Source: Terriglobia bacterium (lineage in GTDB: Bacteria > Acidobacteriota > Terriglobia > Terriglobales > Acidobacteriaceae). Taken from it: a stretch of 64,000 nucleotides of DNA. The translations under genes were made by a program, and so were the position numbers. The notes under the pieces are model-generated. The model was not told the DNA's origin. It did no database searches and saw only the letters and a list, made by a program, of their open reading frames with translations. The stretch lies in NCBI GenBank assembly GCA_020073165.1, contig JAIQFP010000020.1, positions 1 to 64,000 of the forward strand. The letters are read 5' to 3'. Of the stretch, positions 43,300 through 51,883 are shown piece by piece; the stretch's first letter is position 1, and each line of letters begins with the position of its first letter.

Positions 43300-44367
43300 C
43301 TAGCGGGCGGAAGTCGGCGACGAAGGCAGGACGCTGACTTTTTGCTCCTCGCGATGGCTCTCTTCCGAGAGTTCGCGGAGGGAAAGCCGTTCGCGATGCG
43401 CCAGGAACAGACCGACGGGGACCACCGCGATGAAGGTGACCAGCCAGAGCATGATTCCGCAACTGGCGGCCAGTTCTTTAGGGACGCCAAAGATATGCTC
43501 GAGCGCGGCGATGGTTGCCAGCTGTGAGCCGCCGCCGACGCCCGGCAGCTGCACCAGCGATCCCACCATGCTCGATCCCATCAGCAACAGGATCTGGGTC
43601 TGCGGGATGTGCAGTTCCTTGGCGCCATAGGCAAGTGCCGTTTCCTTATAAGCCACCGCAATCACGCACCACATGATGATGGAGACGGCGATCAGCCAGG
43701 CCAGGGACACCGGGCCATGAATCGTGTTCAGCCCGCCGCGAAACTCGCGGATGCGCAGGGCGATGCGGTGTCCCAGGTTGGAGGCAAGGTGGGCGAAGCG
43801 GCGCTCCACCCATTGTGCCAGGGCCTCTCCGCTCCGGCTGACAGCAACGGCGGCCAGGGTCAGCCCCACCACAAGGAACGTGAAGATGATGCCGGCTTCA
43901 CGGAAACTTGTGTAGTAAGCGAGCCGCTTGGGGGCAGTTGCAAGGAACGCAGCCAGGATGAGCAGCACGGTGAAGGCGCCGATGTCGAAGATGCGTTCCA
44001 CCGCCCACACCGCCAACTGAGACGAAAAAGTGAGCTGCTCGCGGCGCGCGATCAGATAAGGCCGGATCAACTCGCCCGGGCGACCCAGCAGGGCCAGCCC
44101 AGTGAATCCAATCAGGGTCGGCGCTACCATCTTGAGCGAGGAGGTGGGCTTCACCGGGCGGAGAAAGATTTTCCAGCGGATGGCCCGCATGCCGTAAGCC
44201 AGGTAGATAAGAGCAACCGCATGAACGATGTGCATCCAGCGGATGTGGTGTACTTCACCGGCAAACCGGGCCCAGTCGAAATCCCGCCAGGTACGGAATT
44301 GCAGGTAAAAAAGAACGGCGAGAATCACGATCCCGCCGCCGTAAACAAGAATGCGTTTTCTGCTCAT
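43300..44367 (-). CDS. flippase-like integral membrane protein (LPG synthase TM/UPF0104 family)
   Basis: About 355 residues from ATG 44367; an in-frame ATG at 44406 is possible. Eight helices; family features include RWKIFLRPVKPTSSLKMVAP near helix 2, GLALLGRPGELIRPYLIARR and the helix LIAVSIIMWCVIAVAYKETA. The family includes the membrane part of lysylphosphatidylglycerol synthase and AglD/YbhN-like proteins acting in envelope lipid or polyprenol transport. No catalytic C-terminal domain. Confidence 0.83.
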   Translation of the reverse strand: MSRKRILVYGGGIVILAVLFYLQFRTWRDFDWARFAGEVHHIRWMHIVHAVALIYLAYGMRAIRWKIFLRPVKPTSSLKMVAPTLIGFTGLALLGRPGELIRPYLIARREQLTFSSQLAVWAVERIFDIGAFTVLLILAAFLATAPKRLAYYTSFREAGIIFTFLVVGLTLAAVAVSRSGEALAQWVERRFAHLASNLGHRIALRIREFRGGLNTIHGPVSLAWLIAVSIIMWCVIAVAYKETALAYGAKELHIPQTQILLLMGSSMVGSLVQLPGVGGGSQLATIAALEHIFGVPKELAASCGIMLWLVTFIAVVPVGLFLAHRERLSLRELSEESHREEQKVSVLPSSPTSAR

Positions 44368-44466
44368 CTTAAGGTGGATATAAGAACGTGAAGCCAGATG
44401 GGGCATACAACACGCCCTTGCTCAAGGTATATGAGCAGGGTGGGAAGGTCAACGCGGGGGCAGTCG

Positions 44467-44574
44467 TCAGGTATCGGCCGTCAGCCATCAGGTCACGTCC
44501 CAGGATGATGATTCCGGTCCCGGGTTGACACTGATAGTCGCGAAAACAGCACTACCTGATCGCTGATAGCTGAG
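44467..44574. repeat. paired period-7 arrays in inverted orientation
   Basis: TCAGGTA, TCGGCCG, TCAGCCA, TCAGGTC (44467-44494) face ACCTGAT, CGCTGAT, AGCTGAG (44554-44574). They flank about 60 nt between the flippase-like gene and the lytic transglycosylase. Confidence 0.8.
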
Positions 44575-44579
44575 GGCGG

Positions 44580-45287
44580 TCACTGGGATGCTGATTGCAT
44601 CGCATGCGGCGCTGATTTTTTCTTGCTGGCTTCAGTCGCTGCGGCTTTCTTCTCCGCCAGCTTCTTGCGGTTGAAATCGCGGATCACCCGGGAGACGTAG
44701 GCGCGCGTCTCGAAATAGGGAGGCAGGCCACGGTATTGTTCCACGCGTTGCGGGCCGGCGTTATAGGCAGCCAGGGCTTTGATCAGATCGAAGTTGTAGC
44801 GCTCCAGAAGTTCGCGCAGGTAACGCGAGCCGCCTTCCACGTTGGCGTTGGCGTCGAAAGCGTCATCGACCCCCAATTGGGAGGCGGTATGGGGCATGAG
44901 CTGCATCAGGCCCTGCGCACCCTTGGGAGAAACCGCGCGCGGATTGAATCCGCTCTCGGCACGAATCACGCTGCTGACCAGGTCGGGATCGAGGTGGTGG
45001 CGGCCGCTGACTTCGCTGATGACGTCCTTCAACCTTTCCGGGCCTGCGTGGGTGGCTGCGGGCGGACTCCAGAGGTCCTTCTCGAAGTGGTCAATCTGAT
45101 CGGTGGGAATATCAATGTAGCTATCGCTGTTGGTGGAGGGGTAGAGGCGCGTGACCGCTCCAATGACCGCGCGCTTCTCGTGGCGAACCGAGAAGCCGTT
45201 GCGCAGGATGGCTAGGTCAGAGGCGGAGGCGGGAACGCACACCACCAGCAGAACCAGTCCCAGGCCGAGTTTTCCGAGTTTGCACAT
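44580..45287 (-). CDS. lytic transglycosylase (SLT domain), exported
   Basis: 235 residues. Signal peptide LGLGLVLLVVCVPASASD. SLT catalytic domain at about 90-205: VIRAESGFNPRAVSPKGAQG (catalytic Glu), LMQLMPHTASQLGV, DANANVEGGSRYLRELLERY, ALAAYNAGPQRVEQY. Cleaves peptidoglycan. Ends with a Lys-rich tail. A GTGGGG/CCCCAC hairpin lies just upstream (45304-45325). Confidence 0.92.
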   Translation of the reverse strand: MCKLGKLGLGLVLLVVCVPASASDLAILRNGFSVRHEKRAVIGAVTRLYPSTNSDSYIDIPTDQIDHFEKDLWSPPAATHAGPERLKDVISEVSGRHHLDPDLVSSVIRAESGFNPRAVSPKGAQGLMQLMPHTASQLGVDDAFDANANVEGGSRYLRELLERYNFDLIKALAAYNAGPQRVEQYRGLPPYFETRAYVSRVIRDFNRKKLAEKKAAATEASKKKSAPHAMQSASQ

Positions 45288-45303
45288 GACTGCCGCCCGA
45301 GTA

Positions 45304-45325
45304 GTGGGGACGAGGACGCCCCCAC
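45304..45325. repeat. GC-rich hairpin between HAD and transglycosylase genes
   Basis: GTGGGG pairs with CCCCAC across a 10-nt loop containing CGAGGACG. It lies in the 49-bp gap of two same-strand genes. Confidence 0.5.
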
Positions 45326-45336
45326 GACAGTAGGCG

Positions 45337-46197
45337 CTACGAAACCCCTACTCGCGATCCACCCAGCACCTGCTCAATCGCCGCGGCCACGCCGTTTTCG
45401 GCGTTGGATCGGGTTACCGCCCAGCCGTTGCGGCGCAGTTCTTCTGACGCATTTCCCATGATAAAGGGCAGGCCGGCGAAGGCAAGCATTTCAATGTCGT
45501 TGTAGTTGTCACCAATGGCCATGACCTGTTCGCGGGGGATGCCGCGATGCCGGGCCCAGCGTTCCAGAGCGTGGCCTTTGGAACAGCCGTGGTTCAGGAT
45601 ATCCACGATGGACAAGTCACGGATGGCATATTCGGTGCGGAGCACGGTAATCTGGTTCTCCAGGCCGCTTCGCGACAGGGCTTTCAGAGCCTGGTGCATG
45701 CGCTCAATCGGACCGCAGAACATCGCCTGCACCGGGTCGGTGGTCAGTGAGCGTTCGACGGGGATCACGAAATCGATGTATTGCAGGTTCTTCTCCAGCC
45801 AGCGCTGGATGCTCGCGGTCAACTCATCCATGCGCTCGAGCACGATGGCGCCCTTGGTTTCGACATCGAAAGTGAGGACCGTGTTGCCGCGGAAGTCATG
45901 CATGGCGTGGCAGAGCTTGCGGCAGGTTTCGGCGGGGAGCAAGTCACGGTGGAAGGTCTCTCCGGCGAGCGAGCGGGTAATGGCGCCATTGGAGCTGATC
46001 AGCCAGAGATCGAAACCCAGTTGCTGCACGATGGGCAGAGCGAAGGTGTGCCGCCGCCCGGTCACCACGATGACCTCGACGCCTTGCTGGTGAGCGCGGC
46101 GCAGAGCCGCCATGTCGGTTTCCGAGATCTGAAATTCGGGGTTCAGCAGGGTGCCGTCAATATCCACAGCCAGCAGGCGAATGGGCGATTTCACCAT
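45337..46197 (-). CDS. Cof-type HAD-IIB phosphatase
   Basis: 286 residues. Motif I LLAVDIDGTLLNPEF (DxDGT), motif II-like VIVVTGRRH, and motif IV GDNYNDIEMLAFAGLPFIMGN are intact; the C2B cap lies between. Acts on sugar phosphates, FMN/PLP or similar in other bacteria; substrate unknown here. A TAGAAT box with TGC extension sits 3 nt before the ATG and 6 nt before the second codon (GTG 46194), so the GTG may be the true leaderless start. Confidence 0.9.
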   Translation of the reverse strand: MVKSPIRLLAVDIDGTLLNPEFQISETDMAALRRAHQQGVEVIVVTGRRHTFALPIVQQLGFDLWLISSNGAITRSLAGETFHRDLLPAETCRKLCHAMHDFRGNTVLTFDVETKGAIVLERMDELTASIQRWLEKNLQYIDFVIPVERSLTTDPVQAMFCGPIERMHQALKALSRSGLENQITVLRTEYAIRDLSIVDILNHGCSKGHALERWARHRGIPREQVMAIGDNYNDIEMLAFAGLPFIMGNASEELRRNGWAVTRSNAENGVAAAIEQVLGGSRVGVS

Positions 46198-46200
46198 GCG

Positions 46201-46206
46201 ATTCTA
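46201..46206 (-). promoter_or_regulatory. extended -10 box at HAD gene start
   Basis: Minus strand TGC TAGAAT immediately before the start codons of the HAD phosphatase. Leaderless geometry fits GTG 46194 better than ATG 46197. Confidence 0.4.
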
Positions 46207-46320
46207 GCATTCGGACTGGAGCGGGAACGGTGACGCGCAACCAAGCTGATTGGCTGTCTGGTGCCCGGAAGAGGGCTAGCCGTTCCCGCCACGGACCTCG
46301 TGCTATAGTGCGCAACAAGC

Positions 46321-47058
46321 ATGGGATCCTTACTATTTTTTGCTTTTTCGTGGTGGGGTATTCTGCTGCGCGTGGTCGCGATTGTGCACTTTATTCGCCG
46401 CCGCCCCAACTTCTTTTGGCTTTGGATCATCCTCTTTCACTGGCTCGGGGCGCTAGTCTACATTGCCGTCGAAGTCATCCCTGACGCCGGCCTGCTGCGG
46501 CAGTCGTTCAAGGTTTTTCCGCGACGCCGGAGGATTCACGAACTGGAATCGGCCATTCTGGACAATCCATCAGCGGGGAATTACGAGGAGCTGGCTGATC
46601 TGTACCTGGAAGAAGGGAACTACGCGCGGGCGCGCCAGTGTTATGACAAGGCCATTTCTTCCCGCACCGACTCGCCTGATCCGTTTTATCGCCGGGGGAT
46701 TACGGAACTGCAGATGGGGGACTTTGCGGCAGCCCTCGTTGACCTGGAGCGCGTGGTAGCGAGCGATCCGAAATACGATTTTCATCGTGCCGTCGGGCTG
46801 CTGGCCCACGCTTACGCCAACACCGGGAAGCCGGACAGGGCCGAAGCTTTGTTCCAGCAAGCCATCAAGATTTCTACTTTGTCTGAGACTTACTACAATT
46901 ACGCCCTCTTCCTGGCGTCCCAGCAGCGCTATGCTGAAGCCCGCGAGTGGACGCAGCGCATCCTGGCCAAGAAGCCGACCATGCCTGGATATTTGCGGCG
47001 GCGGGAGCGGCCCTGGTTCCGCCGGGCGAGCGGCCTGTTGAAACGGCTCCCCGCGTAA
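46321..47058 (+). CDS. membrane-anchored TPR protein
   Basis: 245 residues. Two N-terminal helices (SLLFFAFSWWGILLRVVAI, FFWLWIILFHWLGALVYIAV) resemble a phospholipase-D-nuclease N-terminal membrane module. They are followed by about four TPRs (SAGNYEELADLYLEEGNYAR, SPDPFYRRGITELQMGDFAA, AVGLLAHAYANTGKPDRAEA, YYNYALFLASQQRYAEAREW). Likely a membrane scaffold. An extended -10 (TGC TATAGT, 46304-46309) lies 11 nt upstream. Confidence 0.82.
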   Translation: MGSLLFFAFSWWGILLRVVAIVHFIRRRPNFFWLWIILFHWLGALVYIAVEVIPDAGLLRQSFKVFPRRRRIHELESAILDNPSAGNYEELADLYLEEGNYARARQCYDKAISSRTDSPDPFYRRGITELQMGDFAAALVDLERVVASDPKYDFHRAVGLLAHAYANTGKPDRAEALFQQAIKISTLSETYYNYALFLASQQRYAEAREWTQRILAKKPTMPGYLRRRERPWFRRASGLLKRLPA

Positions 47059-47092
47059 TACCCGAAGCGGTGCCGTCCGCTGGCGGCAGTGC

Positions 47093-47098
47093 TAGACT
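47093..47098 (+). promoter_or_regulatory. extended -10 box 7 nt before thrC GTG: candidate leaderless promoter
   Basis: TGC TAGACT ends 7 nt before GTG 47106. The ten bases GTGCTAGACT recur upstream of the GH57 gene (56924-56933). Confidence 0.45.
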
Positions 47099-47105
47099 TT
47101 CACCC

Positions 47106-48314
47106 GTGGCCCGTATTGCTTACCTGGAATGCACCAAGTGCGGCGCGTCGATCAGCGCTGAGCATCCGCAAACCACTTGCCCAAAGGACGGCGGCGTGCT
47201 GTACGCCCGCTACGATCTGGACGCCCTTAGGAGAAGCTTTCCGGCGTCCGCGCTCGCCGGACGTACGCCCAGCATGTGGCGCTACGCCGAAGTCATGCCG
47301 GAGGCTGAGCCGGTGTCGCTGGGCGAAGGTTTCACCCCGATGCTGGCCAGCAAGGAATTTCCCAACGTCTATATCAAAGACGAAGGCCTGAATCCGACCG
47401 GCTCGTTCAAAGCGCGCGGTCTTTCCGCCGCGGTGACCATGGCGAAGGCCTACGGCCTGAAAAAGCTGGCCATCCCTTCGGCGGGCAATGCGGCCAGTGC
47501 GCTGGCGGCCTACGCGGCCAAGGCCGATATCGAAGCCCATATCTTCATGCCCAAGGACGTGCCTGTCGCGAACCGGGTGGAGTGCGAGAGCTACGGCGCA
47601 AAGGTCACACTGGTGAACGGCCTGATCAGCGAGTGCGCCAGGCTGGTCGCCGAGCGCAAAGAAAAAGAAGGCTGGTTTGATGTCTCCACACTGAAAGAAC
47701 CCTTCCGCGTGGAGGGCAAGAAGACCATGGGATACGAAGTTGCCGAGCAACTGGGATGGCAGTTGCCACAAGGCATTATTTATCCCACAGGCGGGGGCGT
47801 CGGCCTGATCGGCATGTGGAAGGCATTCGACGAGATGGAGAAGCTGGGCTGGATTGGCTCGGAGCGTCCGCAGATGGTAGCTGTGCAGTCAAGCGGTTGC
47901 GCGCCAATTCCTAAAGCGTGGGATGAAGGTAAGGCCAGCGCGGAATTCTGGCCCAATGCGAGTACACTGGCCGCCGGTCTGCGTGTGCCCAAAGCCTACG
48001 GCGACTACCTGATTCTCGATATTCTGAACAAGAGCGGCGGTGTAGCGCTGGCCGTGACCGACGGCGAGATCATGGACGCGCTCCGCCACTGGGCGCAGGT
48101 GGAAGGGATCTTTGCCGCTCCAGAAGGTGCCGCGGCGCTGGCTGCCTATCACAAGCTGCACGACAGCCTGTTTTTCGAGTCCGACGACACCGTGGTGCTG
48201 TTCAACACCGGCTCAGGGCTGAAGTACCTGGATGTGATCGACCGCCCCAGCGGGAGCGCGCAGGCAGAGCAGCCAGCATCGCGGCAGATTGGCGGAATTA
48301 TCGGGCCGTACTGA
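47106..48314 (+). CDS. thrC: threonine synthase
   Basis: 402 residues from GTG 47106; the frame is open further left but the protein family starts here. N-terminal Cys pair ECTKCG plus TCPKDGG forms a zinc-ribbon-like knuckle. PLP lysine is Lys102 in NPTGSFKARGLSAAV; the phosphate loop is IPSAGNAASALAAYA. Late residues YPTGGGVGLIGMWKAF support threonine synthase rather than cysteine synthase. Makes threonine from phosphohomoserine. No other thr gene is adjacent. Confidence 0.92.
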   Translation: MARIAYLECTKCGASISAEHPQTTCPKDGGVLYARYDLDALRRSFPASALAGRTPSMWRYAEVMPEAEPVSLGEGFTPMLASKEFPNVYIKDEGLNPTGSFKARGLSAAVTMAKAYGLKKLAIPSAGNAASALAAYAAKADIEAHIFMPKDVPVANRVECESYGAKVTLVNGLISECARLVAERKEKEGWFDVSTLKEPFRVEGKKTMGYEVAEQLGWQLPQGIIYPTGGGVGLIGMWKAFDEMEKLGWIGSERPQMVAVQSSGCAPIPKAWDEGKASAEFWPNASTLAAGLRVPKAYGDYLILDILNKSGGVALAVTDGEIMDALRHWAQVEGIFAAPEGAAALAAYHKLHDSLFFESDDTVVLFNTGSGLKYLDVIDRPSGSAQAEQPASRQIGGIIGPY

Positions 48315-48339
48315 TTTAGTAGCGCCGGCAACCCGCCTG

Positions 48340-48375
48340 CTGTCGATGGGGGCATCTCGTCCCCACATCCGACAG
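48340..48375. repeat. imperfect long hairpin between thrC and AlaX-type gene
   Basis: CTGTCG and GGGG (48340-48351) pair with CCCC and CGACAG (48361-48375). No T-run. Confidence 0.5.
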
Positions 48376-48382
48376 CCAAGAG

Positions 48383-49621
48383 ATGGCCGCGAGCCCTATG
48401 CACATGACTGAACGTCTCTACTATCACGATTCCTTCCTTTATGAATTCGACGCGACCGTTCAAGGTGCCGTGTCCGACGCGGAGCGCTCCGCCCTAATCC
48501 TCGACCGTACCGCGTTTTATCCCACCGGCGGCGGGCAGGTATTCGATACCGGATGGATCATGGCTGATCAGCACAAGCTGCGTGTCGCCGAAGTCGCGGA
48601 ACAGGAAGACATCATTCTCCACTACCTGGGAAATGCGGTGGCACTTGAGAAGGGAACTCGCGTCCACGGCCTGATCGATGTGGACCGCCGACGCGACCAC
48701 ATGCAGCAGCATTCCGGGCAACACGTGCTCTCAGCGGCGTTTGTGCGCCTGTTCAACATGGCGACGGTGTCGTTCCACATGGGCGCGGACTATTGCTCGA
48801 TTGATCTGGATACGAAAAGCCTGTCTGCGGAACAGGTGCAAGCCGCTGAGGCGCTGGCGAATGATGTGGTGATGGAAAATCGTCCGGTTGCGATCCGGTT
48901 TGTTACGCAAGAAGAAGCGCGGGAGTTGGGTCTGCGCAAGCTTCCGCCCATGGAAAAAGACCGGTTGCGGCTGATCGACATCCGCGGCTTTGACCTCACC
49001 GCTTGTGGTGGCACGCACGTCGGTGATACCGGACAAATCGGCTGCATCCTGCTGCGGAAGACAGAGAAAGTGAAGCAGGGCTGGCGGGTGGAGTTCGTCT
49101 GCGGCAAACGCGCCGTCGCCACCGCGCGGCGTGATTACGCCACCCTGACTGAAGCGGCGAGCCTGTTTTCCAGTCACTTGTGGGATGTCCCACAGCAAAT
49201 TAAGAAGACGCAGGAGGAGTCGCGGATGTCGCGCAAGTCGCGCGAACAGTTGTTGGAGGAGTTGGCTGATCTGCAAGCCGCCCGTTTGCTGGCCGAGACC
49301 CCGGAGAGTGGGGGCCGCAAGGTTGTCATTCGCACCTATCTGGATCGCGATCTGACGTTCATCAAACTGCTGGCGCAGCGCCTGGTCCGCCAGAGTGCGC
49401 AGGTAGTTGCGCTGCTGGCCTCGACGTCCGGCCCGCCCGCGCTGGTGTTTGCCGAATCCACGGGCCTGCCGTTCGACATGGGAGCGCTAATGAAAGAAGC
49501 CCTGGCCCAGCTCGGCGGGCGCGGCGGCGGAAGCAAAGAGATGGCCCAGGGCGGGCCGGGCAAGGTGGAGGGGCTGGAGGAATTTCTCACCGCGCTGGCC
49601 CAGCGCTCGGGTCTCGGCTGA
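48383..49621 (+). CDS. alanyl-tRNA editing protein, AlaX-L type with DHHA1 domain
   Basis: 412 residues; starts at 48398 or 48404 are equally possible. N-terminal beta-barrel (DRTAFYPTGGGQVFDTG), then the editing domain with HxxxH (HMQQHSGQH) and Cys/His in TACGGTHVGDTGQIG. A C-terminal DHHA1-like part ends in a GGGS loop (QLGGRGGGSKEMAQGGPG). This is the long AlaX layout: free-standing editing of Ser- or Gly-mischarged tRNA-Ala with no synthetase core. Follows thrC by 68 bp. Confidence 0.88.
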   Translation: MAASPMHMTERLYYHDSFLYEFDATVQGAVSDAERSALILDRTAFYPTGGGQVFDTGWIMADQHKLRVAEVAEQEDIILHYLGNAVALEKGTRVHGLIDVDRRRDHMQQHSGQHVLSAAFVRLFNMATVSFHMGADYCSIDLDTKSLSAEQVQAAEALANDVVMENRPVAIRFVTQEEARELGLRKLPPMEKDRLRLIDIRGFDLTACGGTHVGDTGQIGCILLRKTEKVKQGWRVEFVCGKRAVATARRDYATLTEAASLFSSHLWDVPQQIKKTQEESRMSRKSREQLLEELADLQAARLLAETPESGGRKVVIRTYLDRDLTFIKLLAQRLVRQSAQVVALLASTSGPPALVFAESTGLPFDMGALMKEALAQLGGRGGGSKEMAQGGPGKVEGLEEFLTALAQRSGLG

Positions 49622-49639
49622 ACAGGCTCCCGACGCCCG

Positions 49640-50794
49640 TCACACCGCCGGCTGCTGTTGCGTCATGCAGTGCATGGCTCCGAAGCCCCAGATCAGGTCG
49701 CCGGAGTAGATACCGACTACGTCGCGATCCGGAAACAGGTCGGCAAGAATGTCGAGTGCGAAGCGATCGTTAGGATCATTGAACACCGGCGCCAGCACCA
49801 CGCCGTTGGCGATGTAGAAATTGCCGTAGCTGGCGGGCAGGCGGCGCCCTTCAAAAATTACCGGAGCCGGCATGGGGAGCTCGATGATGGCCAGCGACTT
49901 GCCATCCTGATCGGTGGCGGCGCGCAGGCGGCGAATGTTTTCACGCAGGGGCTCGTAGTTGGTGTCATTGGGATCAGACTCGACAACGGTGACCACGGTG
50001 TCGGGTGCGACGAAGCGGGTGAGATCATCCACGTGGCCGTGGGTATCATCGCCCTCAATGCCCGCCCCCAGCCAGACCACGCTCTTGATTCCCAGGTAAT
50101 CGGCGAAGACTTTTTCATAGTCGGCGCGAGACATGGCGGGATTGCGCTGTTGGACTTTGCTGAGCAGGCATTCTTCGGTGGTCAGCAGAGTGCCTTGGCC
50201 GTTGACGTCGATGGAGCCGCCTTCGAGGACGACGCGTTGTTTCCCGAACACAGGACGGAGTTCGCGAGCGCCTGCGGTCTTGGCCATGTGGGTGCCGATT
50301 TTTTCGTCGTGTTGCCAGTTGGGATACTTGGACCAGGCGTTGAAGCGCCATTTGACGGCGAGAAGTTGCCGGGTCTTCGACCCGGCCGGACGGCCGGGGG
50401 CGGCCGTCCCCACGTGATTCGCGGTGGAGCCCGCAGGATCGCTGCTCACAAATGTGCAGCCGGAGTCACGCGTCCACACTCGGTTGGTGGGCCGGCGGTG
50501 GAAGCGGACGTTGTCGCTCAGGGAGTTGGCGCGCTCCAGGACATTGCGGGCGCGTCTTTCGGAGGCCACGTCGCTGACGATCAACTCCACTCGTTCGTGG
50601 CGTGCCAGGTGGCGAATGATCTCCGCGTACACCCAGGGAATGGGTTCGAATTTTCCGGGCCAGTCGTCGCGATAGTGCGGCCAGGCCAGCCAAGTGGCGG
50701 CGTGCGGCTCCCATTCGGCAGGCATGCGGCAGGACGCCAGACTTGAAGTATCACTTGAAGCACGGGATGAACGGGCGGCCATGGGAGCGAGCAT
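49640..50794 (-). CDS. aguA: agmatine deiminase
   Basis: 384 residues from the first ATG; homologues usually begin near MPAEWEPHAATWLAWPH (ATG 50725), so the first 23 residues may be untranslated. WTRDSGCTF, LEGGSIDVNGQGTLLTTEECLL, GDDTHGHVDDLTRFV and the terminal GAMHCMTQQQPA (nucleophile Cys) match agmatine deiminase. Converts agmatine to N-carbamoylputrescine. An unusual AT-poor stretch with a GGACGGCCGG-rich hairpin (around 50384-50413) lies inside the coding frame as an insertion. Confidence 0.92.
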   Translation of the reverse strand: MLAPMAARSSRASSDTSSLASCRMPAEWEPHAATWLAWPHYRDDWPGKFEPIPWVYAEIIRHLARHERVELIVSDVASERRARNVLERANSLSDNVRFHRRPTNRVWTRDSGCTFVSSDPAGSTANHVGTAAPGRPAGSKTRQLLAVKWRFNAWSKYPNWQHDEKIGTHMAKTAGARELRPVFGKQRVVLEGGSIDVNGQGTLLTTEECLLSKVQQRNPAMSRADYEKVFADYLGIKSVVWLGAGIEGDDTHGHVDDLTRFVAPDTVVTVVESDPNDTNYEPLRENIRRLRAATDQDGKSLAIIELPMPAPVIFEGRRLPASYGNFYIANGVVLAPVFNDPNDRFALDILADLFPDRDVVGIYSGDLIWGFGAMHCMTQQQPAV

Positions 50795-50797
50795 TCC

Positions 50798-51730
50798 TTA
50801 ATCGATCAGCCGGCTCGTAATCGCCGCGTAGCTGTCAATGCGGCGGTCGCGCAGGAACGGCCAGTTGCGGCGGACATCCTCCAGCGCGCGCAAGTCCACT
50901 TCCCCAACCAGAATCTCTTCTTTGTCGGGGGAGGCTTCGGCGATCACGCGGCCGAAGGGGTCGCACAGAAACGAGCCGCCCCAGAATTCGAGCCCGGCGC
51001 CGGCAGCCTGCTTGCCGCGTATGTCGCCCGTCTCGTGCCCCACGCGGTTGACCACGGCAACGTACACGCCATTAGCGATGGCGTGGGAGCGTTGGATGGT
51101 TCTCCAGGCGTCGTGCTGGGCCTGTCCGAACTCCGCCTTCTCGGCGGGATGCCAGCCAATGGCGGTGGGATAGAAGAGCACGTGCGCCCCCTGCAACGCC
51201 GTCAGGCGCGCGCCCTCCGGATACCACTGGTCCCAACACACCAGCGTGCCAATTTTGCCGGCACCGGTATTGAAGGCGCGGAAGCCAAGGTCGCCGGGGG
51301 TGAAATAGTACTTCTCGTAGTAGAGCGGATCATCCGGGATGTGCATCTTGCGGTATAACCCGAGCAGAGTGCCGTCGGCGTCGAAGATAGCGGCGGTATT
51401 GTGATACACGCCTGGCGTGCGCTTCTCGAACAGCGAGGCGATGAGCACGATGCGCAACTGTTTGGCAACTTCAGAAAGCCGGGTGGTGGTGGGGCCGGGA
51501 ATCAGCTCCGCCAGATCGAACAGCGCAGCATCCTCCCGCTGGCAGAAGTACTGGCTCTGAAAGAGCTCCGGCAGACACACGACCTGGGCGCCGCGCGCCG
51601 CAGCCTGGTGGATGCGATCGATGGCGCGTTGCAGGTTTTTCTCCGGGTCGGGCGTCATAGACATCTGCACCAGTCCGACGCGGAACTTGTCAGGCGGCAA
51701 AGCGTCACTCCTGCGGCGATCTCGGGCCAT
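50798..51730 (-). CDS. aguB: N-carbamoylputrescine amidase
   Basis: 310 residues, nitrilase superfamily. Catalytic triad positions: Glu in VVCLPELFQSQYFC, Lys in LYRKMHIPDDPLYYEKYYF, Cys in GTLVCWDQWYPEGARLTAL. Releases putrescine from N-carbamoylputrescine. Its stop is 3 bp from the first aguA ATG, so aguB-aguA is one transcript. Divergent from the DHS-like gene across a period-7 inverted repeat. Confidence 0.93.
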   Translation of the reverse strand: MARDRRRSDALPPDKFRVGLVQMSMTPDPEKNLQRAIDRIHQAAARGAQVVCLPELFQSQYFCQREDAALFDLAELIPGPTTTRLSEVAKQLRIVLIASLFEKRTPGVYHNTAAIFDADGTLLGLYRKMHIPDDPLYYEKYYFTPGDLGFRAFNTGAGKIGTLVCWDQWYPEGARLTALQGAHVLFYPTAIGWHPAEKAEFGQAQHDAWRTIQRSHAIANGVYVAVVNRVGHETGDIRGKQAAGAGLEFWGGSFLCDPFGRVIAEASPDKEEILVGEVDLRALEDVRRNWPFLRDRRIDSYAAITSRLID

Positions 51731-51753
51731 AGGATAACAGAGAGCAAGAAACC

Positions 51754-51829
51754 GGAGTCAGGAGTCAGGAGTCAGCAAAAACCCCACTGATGCGAGCCTC
51801 CCCTGACGCCTGACTACTGACTCCTGACT
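51754..51829. repeat. paired period-7 arrays in inverted orientation
   Basis: GGAGTCA three times (51754-51774) faces CCTGACG, CCTGACT, ACTGACT, CCTGACT (51802-51829). The arms can form a stem of about 20 bp. It lies in the divergent control region between aguB and the DHS-like gene. Confidence 0.88.
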
Positions 51830-51883
51830 TCCGTTCTAGTACAGTATTGCTTCGCCATCACCACAGCATGGGGAGGTGCGGCA

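Noticed and set aside
49658-50746. 362-codon plus-strand frame opposite aguA
   Set aside because: aguA is certain by motif; the opposite frame is low-complexity Gly/Ala/Val typical of antisense GC-rich DNA.
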